Below are positions 1 through 7,157 of a DNA stretch of 10,191 bases, one piece after another. The stretch's first letter is position 1. Each line of letters begins with the position of its first letter. Position numbers and translations under genes: made by a program. Source of the DNA: Oligoflexia bacterium (GTDB taxonomy: Bacteria > Bdellovibrionota > UBA1018); contig CAIOHW010000407.1 in NCBI GenBank assembly GCA_903858195.1, forward strand, positions 1 to 10,191, written 5' to 3'. The notes under the pieces are model-generated. The model was not told where the DNA came from and ran no database searches. It saw nothing but the letters and a program-made list of their open reading frames with translations.

Positions 1-1
1 C

Positions 2-1591
2 CCGGTTTTTTCAGGTGCCCAGGATGCACTCGTGCAGTGGTGGTACGGGCATAACGCGGTCGCCTTCTTCCTGACGACTCCGTTTCTGGGCCTGATGTAC
101 TACTATCTGCCGAAAGCGGCCAACCGGCCGGTCTACAGCTACAGGCTTTCGATCGTGCATTTCTGGTCGCTCGTGTTCATCTACATCTGGGCGGGTCCGC
201 ACCATCTGCTCTATACGGCACTGCCCGAGTGGGCGCAGACGCTCGGAATGATCTTTTCGGTGATGCTGATCGCGCCGAGCTGGGGCGGGATGATCAACGG
301 GCTGCTGACCCTCAGGGGCGCATGGGACAGGGTCAGGGTGGATCCGGTGCTCAAGATGTTCGTCGCGGCCATCACTTTCTACGGAATGGCCACATTCGAA
401 GGTCCGCTGATGTCCATCAAGTCAGTGAACCTGCTGGCGCACTATACGGACTGGATCATTGGCCACGTGCACGGTGGAACGCTGGGATGGAACGGCTTTT
501 TGACCTTTGCGATGATCTACTGGCTGGTCCCCAGGCTCTGGCGAACGCCGCTTTACAGCCAGAGGCTTGCCAACTGGCACTTCTGGACCGGTCTTCTGGG
601 GATCCTGGCCTATTACATCTCGATGGTGACGGCAGGCCTCACTCAGTCGCTCATGCTTCGGGCGATGGATGCCTCGGGCAAGCTCGTTTATCCCGATTTT
701 GTTGAGACGGTGACCAAGATCGTACCGCTCTACTGGGTGCGCGCCATCGGGGGCACGCTCTATCTGCTGGGCTTCGTGCTCATGATCTACAACGTCTACA
801 AGACGATCCAAGCCTGCCGGGCCCGCTTGCCGGGGGGCCTGGACGACGAGCAGGCCGAGGCGCCGGCACTCCTTTCGGATCACGGGCCGGGGCAGCCGCT
901 CACGGATCATCCCGCCGGCAGGTTCCATCGTGGCCTCGAAGGCATGGCAGGGACCTTCTCGGTTCTGACCTTCATTGCGGTGCTGGTGGGTGGGGTGATT
1001 GAGATTGCCCCAACCTTCTTTGCCGGTGAGCGGGTGAAGGACCACCCCGGAGTCGAGCCCTACACGGCGCTTCAGCTCCAGGGCCGGGACATCTATGTGC
1101 GTGAAGGCTGCTATGTTTGCCACTCCCAGATGGTGCGACCTGCCGTTGCCGAGACGCTGCGCTATGGGGCCTACTCGCGCTCGGAAGAATCGCTTTACGA
1201 CCGACCCTTCCAGTGGGGCTCCAAGCGAACCGGACCTGACCTTGCTCGGGTGGGCGGCAAGTACCCGGACCTCTGGCATTTTCGTCACATGCTCAATCCG
1301 CGGGATGTCGTGGCAGGATCGTTGATGCCGTCTTATCCGTGGCTCTTTGAGGATCGAGCTGACTTCGCAAGCCTTCCGAAGAAGCTTGCCGTCTTGAAGC
1401 AGCTTGGCGTGCCCTATTCGGAAGACGCCATTCAAAACGCAGAACTCGATGCGAAGGCCGATGCTGAGCGGCTGGCTGCGGGACTCACCGAAGCGGGATC
1501 ACCGCCCAAGGTCGCCGATAAGGAGATCATCGCCCTGATCGCGTATCTACAGAAGCTCGGTGCCGACTTTAGACAAGGAGGGATTCGCTGA
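2..1591 (+). CDS. ccoNO: Fused cbb3 cytochrome c oxidase subunits I and II (CcoN-CcoO), 5'-truncated
   Basis: Catalytic core of a cbb3-type oxidase: reduces O2 to water at a haem b3-CuB centre in the inner membrane, with electrons passing through a haem c subunit. The frame is open from base 2, so the start and about 190 residues (early CcoN helices) lie upstream; the GTG at 32 is an internal valine. CcoN marks: the WWYGHNAV helix (CuB His, codon 50-52), YIWAGPHH (Tyr at 182-184, the likely His-Tyr crosslink residue, and CuB His pair at 200-205), a helix Glu (ATFEGP), and GHVHGG (haem b3 and haem b His at 464 and 470). A roughly 30-residue hydrophilic linker (about 839-922) leads into the CcoO membrane anchor, haem c motif CYVCH (1109-1123) and axial Met in SLMPSYPW (1325-1327). 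CcoO is complete. All catalytic ligands visible here are kept. The next gene overlaps by one base (TGATG). Confidence 0.95.
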   Translation, partial: PVFSGAQDALVQWWYGHNAVAFFLTTPFLGLMYYYLPKAANRPVYSYRLSIVHFWSLVFIYIWAGPHHLLYTALPEWAQTLGMIFSVMLIAPSWGGMINGLLTLRGAWDRVRVDPVLKMFVAAITFYGMATFEGPLMSIKSVNLLAHYTDWIIGHVHGGTLGWNGFLTFAMIYWLVPRLWRTPLYSQRLANWHFWTGLLGILAYYISMVTAGLTQSLMLRAMDASGKLVYPDFVETVTKIVPLYWVRAIGGTLYLLGFVLMIYNVYKTIQACRARLPGGLDDEQAEAPALLSDHGPGQPLTDHPAGRFHRGLEGMAGTFSVLTFIAVLVGGVIEIAPTFFAGERVKDHPGVEPYTALQLQGRDIYVREGCYVCHSQMVRPAVAETLRYGAYSRSEESLYDRPFQWGSKRTGPDLARVGGKYPDLWHFRHMLNPRDVVAGSLMPSYPWLFEDRADFASLPKKLAVLKQLGVPYSEDAIQNAELDAKADAERLAAGLTEAGSPPKVADKEIIALIAYLQKLGADFRQGGIR

Positions 1592-1773
1592 TGCTTGCGC
1601 AGGTGGCCTCTCGTTTTCCGATGCCGTGGCTGACGGTGCTGGGTCTCATGATCTTCCTTGCGGTGTTCGTAGGCGTGCTGCTCTGGGTTTTCAGGAGGGG
1701 GAGCGCTCAGCTCTACGCAAGGCTCGCTCAGGCACCTCTGGATCTGGATTTGGAAAGTAGCGGGGAGAGATAG
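1591..1773 (+). CDS. ccoQ: CcoQ-like small subunit of cbb3 oxidase
   Basis: Small (60 aa) membrane protein in the place where CcoQ/FixQ sits, between ccoO and ccoP; CcoQ stabilises the cbb3 complex. It has a short N-terminus, one hydrophobic helix (about residues 13-34, ending WVFRRGS) and an acidic tail, matching the family's size and layout. Sequence identity in this family is too low for more than a layout match. The start is set by a strong ribosome binding site, AAGGAGGG at 1575-1582, eight bases before the ATG, which overlaps the stop of ccoNO by one base. A second ATG at 1621 has no such site. Part of the ccoNO-Q-P operon and presumably made at a fixed ratio with it. Confidence 0.8.
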   Translation: MLAQVASRFPMPWLTVLGLMIFLAVFVGVLLWVFRRGSAQLYARLAQAPLDLDLESSGER

Positions 1774-1777
1774 GGAT

Positions 1778-2365
1778 ATGGATAGGGATAAGAAAAACGA
1801 AGAAATCCATGTTTACGACGGAATCGTCGAGCACGACAACTTTCTGCCGAGATGGTGGCTTGCCATCCTTTACGGATCGATCGCTTTCGCCTTTGGATAT
1901 TTCATGCACTATACGTTTGGACCGGGCGCCACGATCCAGGAGCAGTACGACACTGCCGTGCGGGAGTATGAAGTAGCCAAGGCGCAGGCGGCTGTGGTCA
2001 CGGCGGGCGGGCCCGGGTCGGATCCGGCCGCCCGTGAGCAGATGCTTCTGGCTTGGGCAAAGGATGCGGGCCACCGATCGCAGGGAAAAGCGGTTTATGA
2101 AGGCAAGTGTGCAGTCTGTCACGGAAGTCTCGGGCAAGGGGGCATTGGCCCTAATCTGACCGATGACTACTGGATTCATGGGAGCCGACACATCGAAATG
2201 GCCCAGGTCATCAGCGAGGGCGTGGGAGACAAGGGCATGCCGCCTTGGGGAGCTCTGCTGAAGGACGATGAGCTGAAGTCCGTCGTAGCCCACGTCCGAT
2301 CGCTTCACGGCACGAATCCGCCGGGATCCAAGGCTCCCCAGGGCGAGAAGGTGACTTTCGAGTGA
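1778..2365 (+). CDS. ccoP: Mono-haem cbb3 oxidase subunit III (CcoP)
   Basis: Membrane-anchored cytochrome c that delivers electrons to the oxidase core. Residues 11-47 match the FixP/CcoP N-terminal domain: a YDGIVEHDNFLPRWW-type motif followed by one membrane helix. After a helical, Ala-rich linker comes a single cytochrome c domain: haem site CAVCH (residues 111-115), the PNLTDDYW block (125-132) and axial Met in GMPPWG (Met154). Typical CcoP has about 300 residues and two CxxCH motifs; this one has 195 residues and one motif, with no second motif before the stop, so it looks genuinely mono-haem rather than truncated. The ATG lies 4 bases after the ccoQ stop with a GGGGAGA site upstream. 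Its TGA overlaps the GTG start of ccoG. Confidence 0.92.
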   Translation: MDRDKKNEEIHVYDGIVEHDNFLPRWWLAILYGSIAFAFGYFMHYTFGPGATIQEQYDTAVREYEVAKAQAAVVTAGGPGSDPAAREQMLLAWAKDAGHRSQGKAVYEGKCAVCHGSLGQGGIGPNLTDDYWIHGSRHIEMAQVISEGVGDKGMPPWGALLKDDELKSVVAHVRSLHGTNPPGSKAPQGEKVTFE

Positions 2366-3711
2366 GTCGCCTCTACGAACTTCCGACCGATCATCTGGCC
2401 AGCAGCACTCAGGATGGGCACCGGGTCTACCTGTATCCGGCCGATGTGCGCGGGAGGCTTCGCAGAATCAGAACCGGGATCAATACGGTTTTGATCCTCG
2501 TGTTCCTCTCGCTTCCGTGGATCCGGATCGGAGGCAGGCCAGCGATTCTGCTGAATCTGCCCGAGCGCAAGTTTGCGATCCTCGGAATTCAGTTCTGGGC
2601 GCACGATGTCCCGATGCTGTTTTTCGTGATTGCGGGAGCGGTACTTTCGATTGCCTTCGTGACTTCGGTCTGGGGCCGGGTGTGGTGCGGATACGCCTGC
2701 CCGCAGACGGTGTTCATCGACGGGGTGTTTCGCAGGCTTGAGCGCTGGATCGAAGGCGATTCATGGACTCGACGCAAAAGGGATGCATCGGCCCTGACTG
2801 CCTCGAAGTTGGGCATCAAGGCCATCAAGTGGTCGGCCTTTGCGCTCGTTTCACTCGTGATCGGTCACAGTTTTCTGGCTTACTTTGTTGGCACCGAGGC
2901 CATCGGTCGGATGATGAGCCAATCGCCGCTGGAGAACCCGGGTGCATTCGGGGTCATGGCATTCATATCCGGTCTGGTTCTCTTTGATTTCGGTTGGTTT
3001 CGAGAGCAATTTTGCATCGTTGCCTGTCCGTACGGGCGCCTGCAGTCGGTGCTGATGGATGATCGGTCGATGGTCGTGGGTTACGACCCCGCACGCGGAG
3101 AGCCCCGGGGCGAGGGCGGAGACTGCGTCAATTGTTATCGGTGCGTGGCGGTTTGTCCGACCGGTGTTGATATTCGGCGCGGCACCCAGATGGAGTGCAT
3201 CGCCTGCACGGCCTGCATGGATGCGTGTGACGAGGTGATGACCCGGACCGGCAGGCCCACTGGCCTCATTCGTTACACGAGTGTGTCGGCACTGAAGCCG
3301 AGGTCCTTTGCCTATGCCGCCGTTTTGTTGATGCTTGCAGGGGGGCTCACGTTCACGCTGTCTACTCGGTCACTCATCTCAGCGGAGCTGGTTCGTGCCA
3401 TCGAGGCGCCCTATCAGGTGATTCCGGACTCGGATGGAGTTGTGCGGGTGACCAATCATTTCAAGCTGGATGTGCGCAATCAGGACTTCAAGGCATCACG
3501 AGTACGGATCGAGCTCGCTCCTGAGTCGCTTGCAGCCGGGGTGGAGCTTGTGACGGTGAACCCCGAATTTGGGCTTTCGGCTGGAGAGCTGAAGCGTGTG
3601 GATGTTTTCTTTAAGTTCCCTACGGCGCTGCTTCGATCCGGTTCAGGTCGTAGCTGGCTGAATGTGGGCGATCGCAAAGTGGAGGTGAGGCTTGTTGGCC
3701 CCTTTAGCTGA
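2362..3711 (+). CDS. ccoG: CcoG/FixG/RdxA-type 4Fe-4S membrane protein, cbb3 assembly Cu(II) reductase
   Basis: CcoG proteins are polyferredoxin-like membrane proteins; the family is known to reduce Cu(II) to Cu(I) for loading the CuB site of cbb3 oxidase. The 449 residues show PWIRIGGRPA near the first helix, two membrane CxxxCP motifs (WCGYACPQT, Cys109/113; FCIVACPYG, Cys218/222), two ferredoxin clusters (Cys255, 258, 261, 265 and Cys279, 282, 285, 289), another helix at about 315-335, and a C-terminal Ig-like FixG domain from about 345. All expected cysteines are present. GTG start at 2362 overlaps the ccoP stop (GTGA), with an AAGGTG-like site before it, suggesting translational coupling. 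The position right after ccoNO-Q-P supports the assembly role. Length is slightly below the usual 460-490. Confidence 0.95.
   Translation: MSRLYELPTDHLASSTQDGHRVYLYPADVRGRLRRIRTGINTVLILVFLSLPWIRIGGRPAILLNLPERKFAILGIQFWAHDVPMLFFVIAGAVLSIAFVTSVWGRVWCGYACPQTVFIDGVFRRLERWIEGDSWTRRKRDASALTASKLGIKAIKWSAFALVSLVIGHSFLAYFVGTEAIGRMMSQSPLENPGAFGVMAFISGLVLFDFGWFREQFCIVACPYGRLQSVLMDDRSMVVGYDPARGEPRGEGGDCVNCYRCVAVCPTGVDIRRGTQMECIACTACMDACDEVMTRTGRPTGLIRYTSVSALKPRSFAYAAVLLMLAGGLTFTLSTRSLISAELVRAIEAPYQVIPDSDGVVRVTNHFKLDVRNQDFKASRVRIELAPESLAAGVELVTVNPEFGLSAGELKRVDVFFKFPTALLRSGSGRSWLNVGDRKVEVRLVGPFS
3681..3685 (+). promoter_or_regulatory. Ribosome binding site fixing a TTG start
   Basis: GGAGG lies inside the 3' end of ccoG, six bases before a TTG at 3692. 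An in-frame TGA at 3686-3688 rules out any start further upstream, so the TTG is the best start for the next gene. Confidence 0.75.
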
Positions 3712-4369
3712 ATTGTCAGCGCTCACACATTGGGTTCCATGGAGTGTGCTGGGTGCATCCCTCCTGGGCAGTGCGCACTGTGCAGGGATGTGCGGGCCTC
3801 TCTTGATGGCGGTGGCGAGGAACCGGCGGGAGTCGCTCCATTACCAGCTGGGAAGGCTAATGGGATACCTCGGCCTCGGAGGTCTTGCCGGGAGTCTTGG
3901 GAGTACCCTCGGGTGGGTCTCGACGCTGATTCTGGCCATCGCATTCACACAGATGGGGCTTTCGCTCTGGAGGGGCCGCGGACTTCACATTCAGATCGTG
4001 CCGGCAAGGATCCTGTCCAGTCTTCATTCCCTATCAGGAGGTAGGCCTTGGGTGATCGGGCTGTTTTCCGCGCTATTACCCTGCGGTTGGCTTCAGGGCT
4101 TTGTGCTTGCGGCTGTGGCGACGGGATCCGTCCTTCGCGGAGGCCTGATCCTCGGTCTATTCTGGACGGGCACTCTGCCTTCTCTGATTGCCGGTCCGGC
4201 GCTCATTCGCGGGATGTCCCGGCGCTTGGGCATAGGGTTCACGCGTGTGGCGGCCCTCTTGATGATTGCATCGGCGCTGCTCGTGGTCGGCGCACGTACG
4301 CGCATGGGAATGGCAAGAGCCGAGGCACCATCCCACGCCGAGTCTTCGCACGGCCACAGATGTCACTGA
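3692..4369 (+). CDS. TauE/SafE-like (DsbD_2/UreH-type) membrane protein of the cbb3 cluster, with His/Cys tail
   Basis: Polytopic membrane protein of 225 aa with about six hydrophobic helices. It has the two signatures of the small DsbD_2/UreH-type family commonly annotated as sulfite exporter TauE/SafE and often found next to cbb3 genes: GSAHCAGMCGP in the first helix region (His29, Cys30, Met33, Cys34) and LLPCGWLQGF (Cys131). DsbD relatives use paired membrane cysteines to carry electrons across the membrane; a role in metal (copper) or thiol handling for oxidase assembly is likely but inferred, and real sulfite export is doubtful. The last 11 residues hold four His and one Cys, a possible metal-binding tail. 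TTG start, 20-base overlap with ccoG, hence tightly coupled to it. Converges with the dctM gene after 6 bases. Confidence 0.8.
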   Translation: MLAPLAELSALTHWVPWSVLGASLLGSAHCAGMCGPLLMAVARNRRESLHYQLGRLMGYLGLGGLAGSLGSTLGWVSTLILAIAFTQMGLSLWRGRGLHIQIVPARILSSLHSLSGGRPWVIGLFSALLPCGWLQGFVLAAVATGSVLRGGLILGLFWTGTLPSLIAGPALIRGMSRRLGIGFTRVAALLMIASALLVVGARTRMGMARAEAPSHAESSHGHRCH

Positions 4370-4375
4370 TGGGCC

Positions 4376-5635
4376 CTATTTGACGAGCGTCAGCGAGATC
4401 TCAGGCACAAACGTGATGATCGAAAGTCCTACAAGCAGCACCACGATGAGCGGGAGCACGGACCGGATCACATCCCCGATCGGGCGCTTGAAGATGCTGG
4501 AGGCCACAAAGAGATTCACCCCCACCGGGGGCGTCAGGTAGCCGATCTCGAGGTTGACGATCATCATGACGCCAAAGTGAACCGGATCGACTCCGTAGTG
4601 GATGGCCATCGGTGTGAGAAGAGGCGCCAGCACCAGAATGGCGCTCAATGCGTCCATGAAGCAGCCTGCTACCAGGAGAAGGGCATTCACACCGATCAGG
4701 AAGGCCGTCTTGCTTGCAATCGATGCCGCAAGCAGTGTGACGAGCCGCTGAGGGACCTCTTCGAAGGTCATGTACTTGTTCAGGCTGACTGCAAACACGA
4801 GGATCAGGAAAAGCGTGCCCAGAAGCTCGGCCGTCTCGGCAAGCACGGATGGAAGTTGAGAGAACTTGAGCTCGCGGTGGATCGCAAACTCAACGGCAAG
4901 CGCGTAGGCAACTGCAATGGCTGCTGACTCGGTTGCCGTAAAAAATCCTGAGTAGATGCCGCCCAGGATCATGGCGGGCATGAGCAGGGCAAACACGCCG
5001 TCTTTGAGGGCGGAGGCCAGTTCTGCCGGACTGAAGCTTCCGCGAGGCAGATGCCTGCCACTGAAGGCTGCGTAGCCCATGAGGAGGATTGTGAGCACGA
5101 GGCCCGGGCCCACGCCTGCGATAAAAAGGTCGTTTACCGACACGCCAGCCATGATGGCAAAGACGATCATGGGGATCGATGGAGGGATAATGATGCCGAG
5201 CGTACCGCCCGCGCTGAGCAGTCCCAGCGAAAGCGTATCAGGGTAGGAGGCTTTTCGGAGCGCCGGGTAGAGCACCCCGCCGATGGCAATGAGAGTGACA
5301 GGAGATGAGCCCGAGATCGCTGCAAAGATCGCGCACGAGAGCACGGCAGCCACCGCAAGCCCTGCCGGCACTGGAGCGGTGATCGCGGTCGCGACCCGGA
5401 TCAGGCGCCTGGCGATCCCGCCCTGGGTCATGAGGTTTCCGGCCAGTATGAAAAGAGGAATCGCAAGAAGCAGGTCTTTATTGGCAGCAAAGTAAATGTC
5501 TTCGATCATCCCCGAGATCTCGCCGTCGCCGAGAAACCGGTAGCAGTAGGCGGTGACCGAGCCGAGGATCACAAAAAGCGGCTGGCCGAGCAGGAGCAGG
5601 GCCACGATGAGTAGCACGAGTCCGAGCGCCGTCAT
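4376..5635 (-). CDS. dctM: TRAP transporter large permease (DctM type)
   Basis: Large membrane subunit of a TRAP transporter, the part that moves substrate across the inner membrane using a sodium or proton gradient. At 419 aa it has the normal length for an unfused DctM, and hydrophobic helices run throughout. Family motifs: LLAIPLFILAGNLM (about 56-69), SGSSPVT (108-114, the usual SGSSAAT block), GTLGIIIPPSIPMI (144-157) and GYLTPPVGVNLFV near the C-terminus (365-377). ATG at 5633-5635 overlaps the dctQ stop by four bases, and a GAGGA ribosome binding site (5642-5646) sits six bases upstream. Last gene of the tatT-dctP-dctQ-dctM operon. The substrate cannot be told from the permease. Confidence 0.95.
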   Translation of the reverse strand: MTALGLVLLIVALLLLGQPLFVILGSVTAYCYRFLGDGEISGMIEDIYFAANKDLLLAIPLFILAGNLMTQGGIARRLIRVATAITAPVPAGLAVAAVLSCAIFAAISGSSPVTLIAIGGVLYPALRKASYPDTLSLGLLSAGGTLGIIIPPSIPMIVFAIMAGVSVNDLFIAGVGPGLVLTILLMGYAAFSGRHLPRGSFSPAELASALKDGVFALLMPAMILGGIYSGFFTATESAAIAVAYALAVEFAIHRELKFSQLPSVLAETAELLGTLFLILVFAVSLNKYMTFEEVPQRLVTLLAASIASKTAFLIGVNALLLVAGCFMDALSAILVLAPLLTPMAIHYGVDPVHFGVMMIVNLEIGYLTPPVGVNLFVASSIFKRPIGDVIRSVLPLIVVLLVGLSIITFVPEISLTLVK

Positions 5636-6129
5636 TTCAAGTCCTCGATCGATGCCATCGGCCGCAAGCCCGACAACCAGCCGTAGGCGAGGTGGCGGAT
5701 GGCCATGGAGCCAAAGGTCCAGGGGAGTACGGCCTGCGAGATCCAGAGCGGGACTCCGGTGACGACTCCCACTTCTCCCATGGTGCGGCTCTGGGCCACG
5801 TAGTGAAACGAGACCCAGGCAAGCCCGGCACAGAAAACGCCTGTGACGATCTCCGAGAGGGCTTCAATCCAGGGCCTGAGAGCCACGGGCCAGAGCTTCA
5901 GGGCGGCTTCGGCCTTGAGATGGGTGCCTTTTCCTGAGGTGAGTGCTGCGCCCAGAAATCCCCCCCAGATCATGAGGTCGATGGCAAGCTTCGGACCCAT
6001 GGCAAAGCTCTGATGGGCAAGCTCGCGAAGCGCGATGTCAGCCAGCACCAGAGCGGTCATGAGGCCGAAGGCCGTGAGTGCAACCCAGCGCTCCCACTTC
6101 TGGAGGCTTGCAAGAAAGCGAGCCGTCAT
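5632..6129 (-). CDS. dctQ: TRAP transporter small permease (DctQ type)
   Basis: Small membrane subunit that pairs with DctM and is thought to support the docking of the binding protein. The 165 residues give four hydrophobic segments (about 16-33, 50-66, 88-108, 128-148), the standard DctQ fold. Between helices 2 and 3 lies the typical small-residue/His block LGAALTSGKGTHLKAEA, and helix 4 starts with the common P-L-W-I pattern after VVTGV. ATG overlaps the dctP stop and its TGA overlaps the dctM ATG, both as four-base ATGA junctions. It is a separate gene here, unlike TRAP systems in which Q and M are fused. Identification rests on layout, motif and position; DctQ sequences vary widely. Confidence 0.9.
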   Translation of the reverse strand: MTARFLASLQKWERWVALTAFGLMTALVLADIALRELAHQSFAMGPKLAIDLMIWGGFLGAALTSGKGTHLKAEAALKLWPVALRPWIEALSEIVTGVFCAGLAWVSFHYVAQSRTMGEVGVVTGVPLWISQAVLPWTFGSMAIRHLAYGWLSGLRPMASIEDLK

Positions 6130-7157
6130 TTCTTTTTCCGGGCGACGTAGGCCTTCTTGCCTTCCTGCACGAGTTCATAGATCCGGCGCGACTCACCCCC
6201 GAGCTGAGGCACGATCTCCTGCTCGTAGCCCGCCACGGCCGCCTTGAAGGCGAGCCTTTCGTTCGGTGCGAGTTCGAGGACCTTGACGCCTGAGTCTTTC
6301 AAGATCGAAAGCAGCTGCTCACTGAGCGCACGCACTGCCTTGCGGGAGGCTGGCGCCATGGCGTTGCCCTGGCCCATCAGGATCTTTCGTTCCGATTCAG
6401 AGAGCTTGTCCCAGGTGGCCTTGCTGAAGACGATCGCTCCGGGCTGGTAGATGTGGCGCGTGACTGAGTAATGCTTGATTCCGGTGTTGAGCTCGGCTGC
6501 GAGTGTGAAGAGCGGCGTATTGTCAAAGCCCTCGATCAGTCCCGTCTGCAGCGAGGAGAGCACTTCGGTGATCGCAAGTGGAACGGGGTTTGCCCCGATC
6601 TTCTTCCAGTAGCCCAGGTGCGCCTTGCTCTCCTGCGAGCGGATCTTGAGTCCCTTCAAGTCAGCCGGAGTCAGCACGGGCTTGGAGCGGGTGGCGATGT
6701 CTCGCCAGCCGTTTTCGGCCCAGGTCACCAGCACGAGTCCCTTTTGTTCAAAGAGCTTTCGAAAGGGCTCAAACAGATAGTTGTCGAGAATGAAGTCCGC
6801 TTCTTCGTTATTCTCGAAGATGAAGGGGATCTCGAGCACGTCAAGCTCGGGGATCGCGCTTGCGAGCGCCCCCGTGCTGAAGCCTCCGCCCTGGATCCTG
6901 CCCCGGCGAACTCCCTGCAGGATCTCGAGCTCTCCTCCGAGCTGGCCTCCGAGATAGAGCTTGATCTCAAGTGAGCCCGAGCTCTCAGTTGAGACACGCT
7001 TTTGGATGGCCTTGAGCTCGTCAGACCAAGGGGTGTTGTCCGGTGCCACGGTCCCGAACTTGAGCGGAGTGGCAGCGATGGACAGCATGGCCAGGAGCGC
7101 CGATGCAAGCTTCAGCGAACTTGGGGAGAGTTTCCGCGGGGCGAGTGGCTGGCTCAT
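6126..7157 (-). CDS. dctP: TRAP transporter periplasmic substrate-binding protein (DctP/TatP type)
   Basis: Periplasmic protein that captures the substrate and hands it to the DctQM permease. It begins with a basic N-terminus and hydrophobic stretch (about 16-29, LASALLAMLSIAA), a plausible signal peptide. The DctP fold shows as KFGTVAPDNTPW (33-44), GGQLGGELEIL (70-80), the GGGFSTG block (90-96), LEIPFIF (108-114) and DLKGLKIRSQES (166-177), in which Arg173 is the conserved carboxylate-binding arginine of the family. FDNTPL (211-216) stands where many DctPs have a conserved Asn. Kept Arg173 suggests the ligand carries a carboxylate, though in the TatT-associated branch the ligand may be more hydrophobic. 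ATG overlaps the tatT stop (ATGA), with AAGGAG (7166-7171) eight bases upstream. Length 343 aa is normal. Confidence 0.93.
   Translation of the reverse strand: MSQPLAPRKLSPSSLKLASALLAMLSIAATPLKFGTVAPDNTPWSDELKAIQKRVSTESSGSLEIKLYLGGQLGGELEILQGVRRGRIQGGGFSTGALASAIPELDVLEIPFIFENNEEADFILDNYLFEPFRKLFEQKGLVLVTWAENGWRDIATRSKPVLTPADLKGLKIRSQESKAHLGYWKKIGANPVPLAITEVLSSLQTGLIEGFDNTPLFTLAAELNTGIKHYSVTRHIYQPGAIVFSKATWDKLSESERKILMGQGNAMAPASRKAVRALSEQLLSILKDSGVKVLELAPNERLAFKAAVAGYEQEIVPQLGGESRRIYELVQEGKKAYVARKKK

Noticed and set aside
32..34. GTG as the start of the oxidase gene
   Set aside because: The frame is open upstream to base 2 and those residues (GAQDAL before VQWWYGHN) match CcoN. Starting here would delete essential helices.
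422..1435. Long open frame (337 codons) on the - strand under ccoNO
   Set aside because: It lies wholly antisense to the conserved CcoN/CcoO reading frame, its protein has no recognisable motif, and long antisense frames are expected in GC-rich coding DNA.
4350..4377. Imperfect GGCCA...TGGGCC inverted repeat at the convergent gap as a terminator
   Set aside because: The stem is short with a bulge, the loop is about 12-13 bases, and no T-run follows on either strand.
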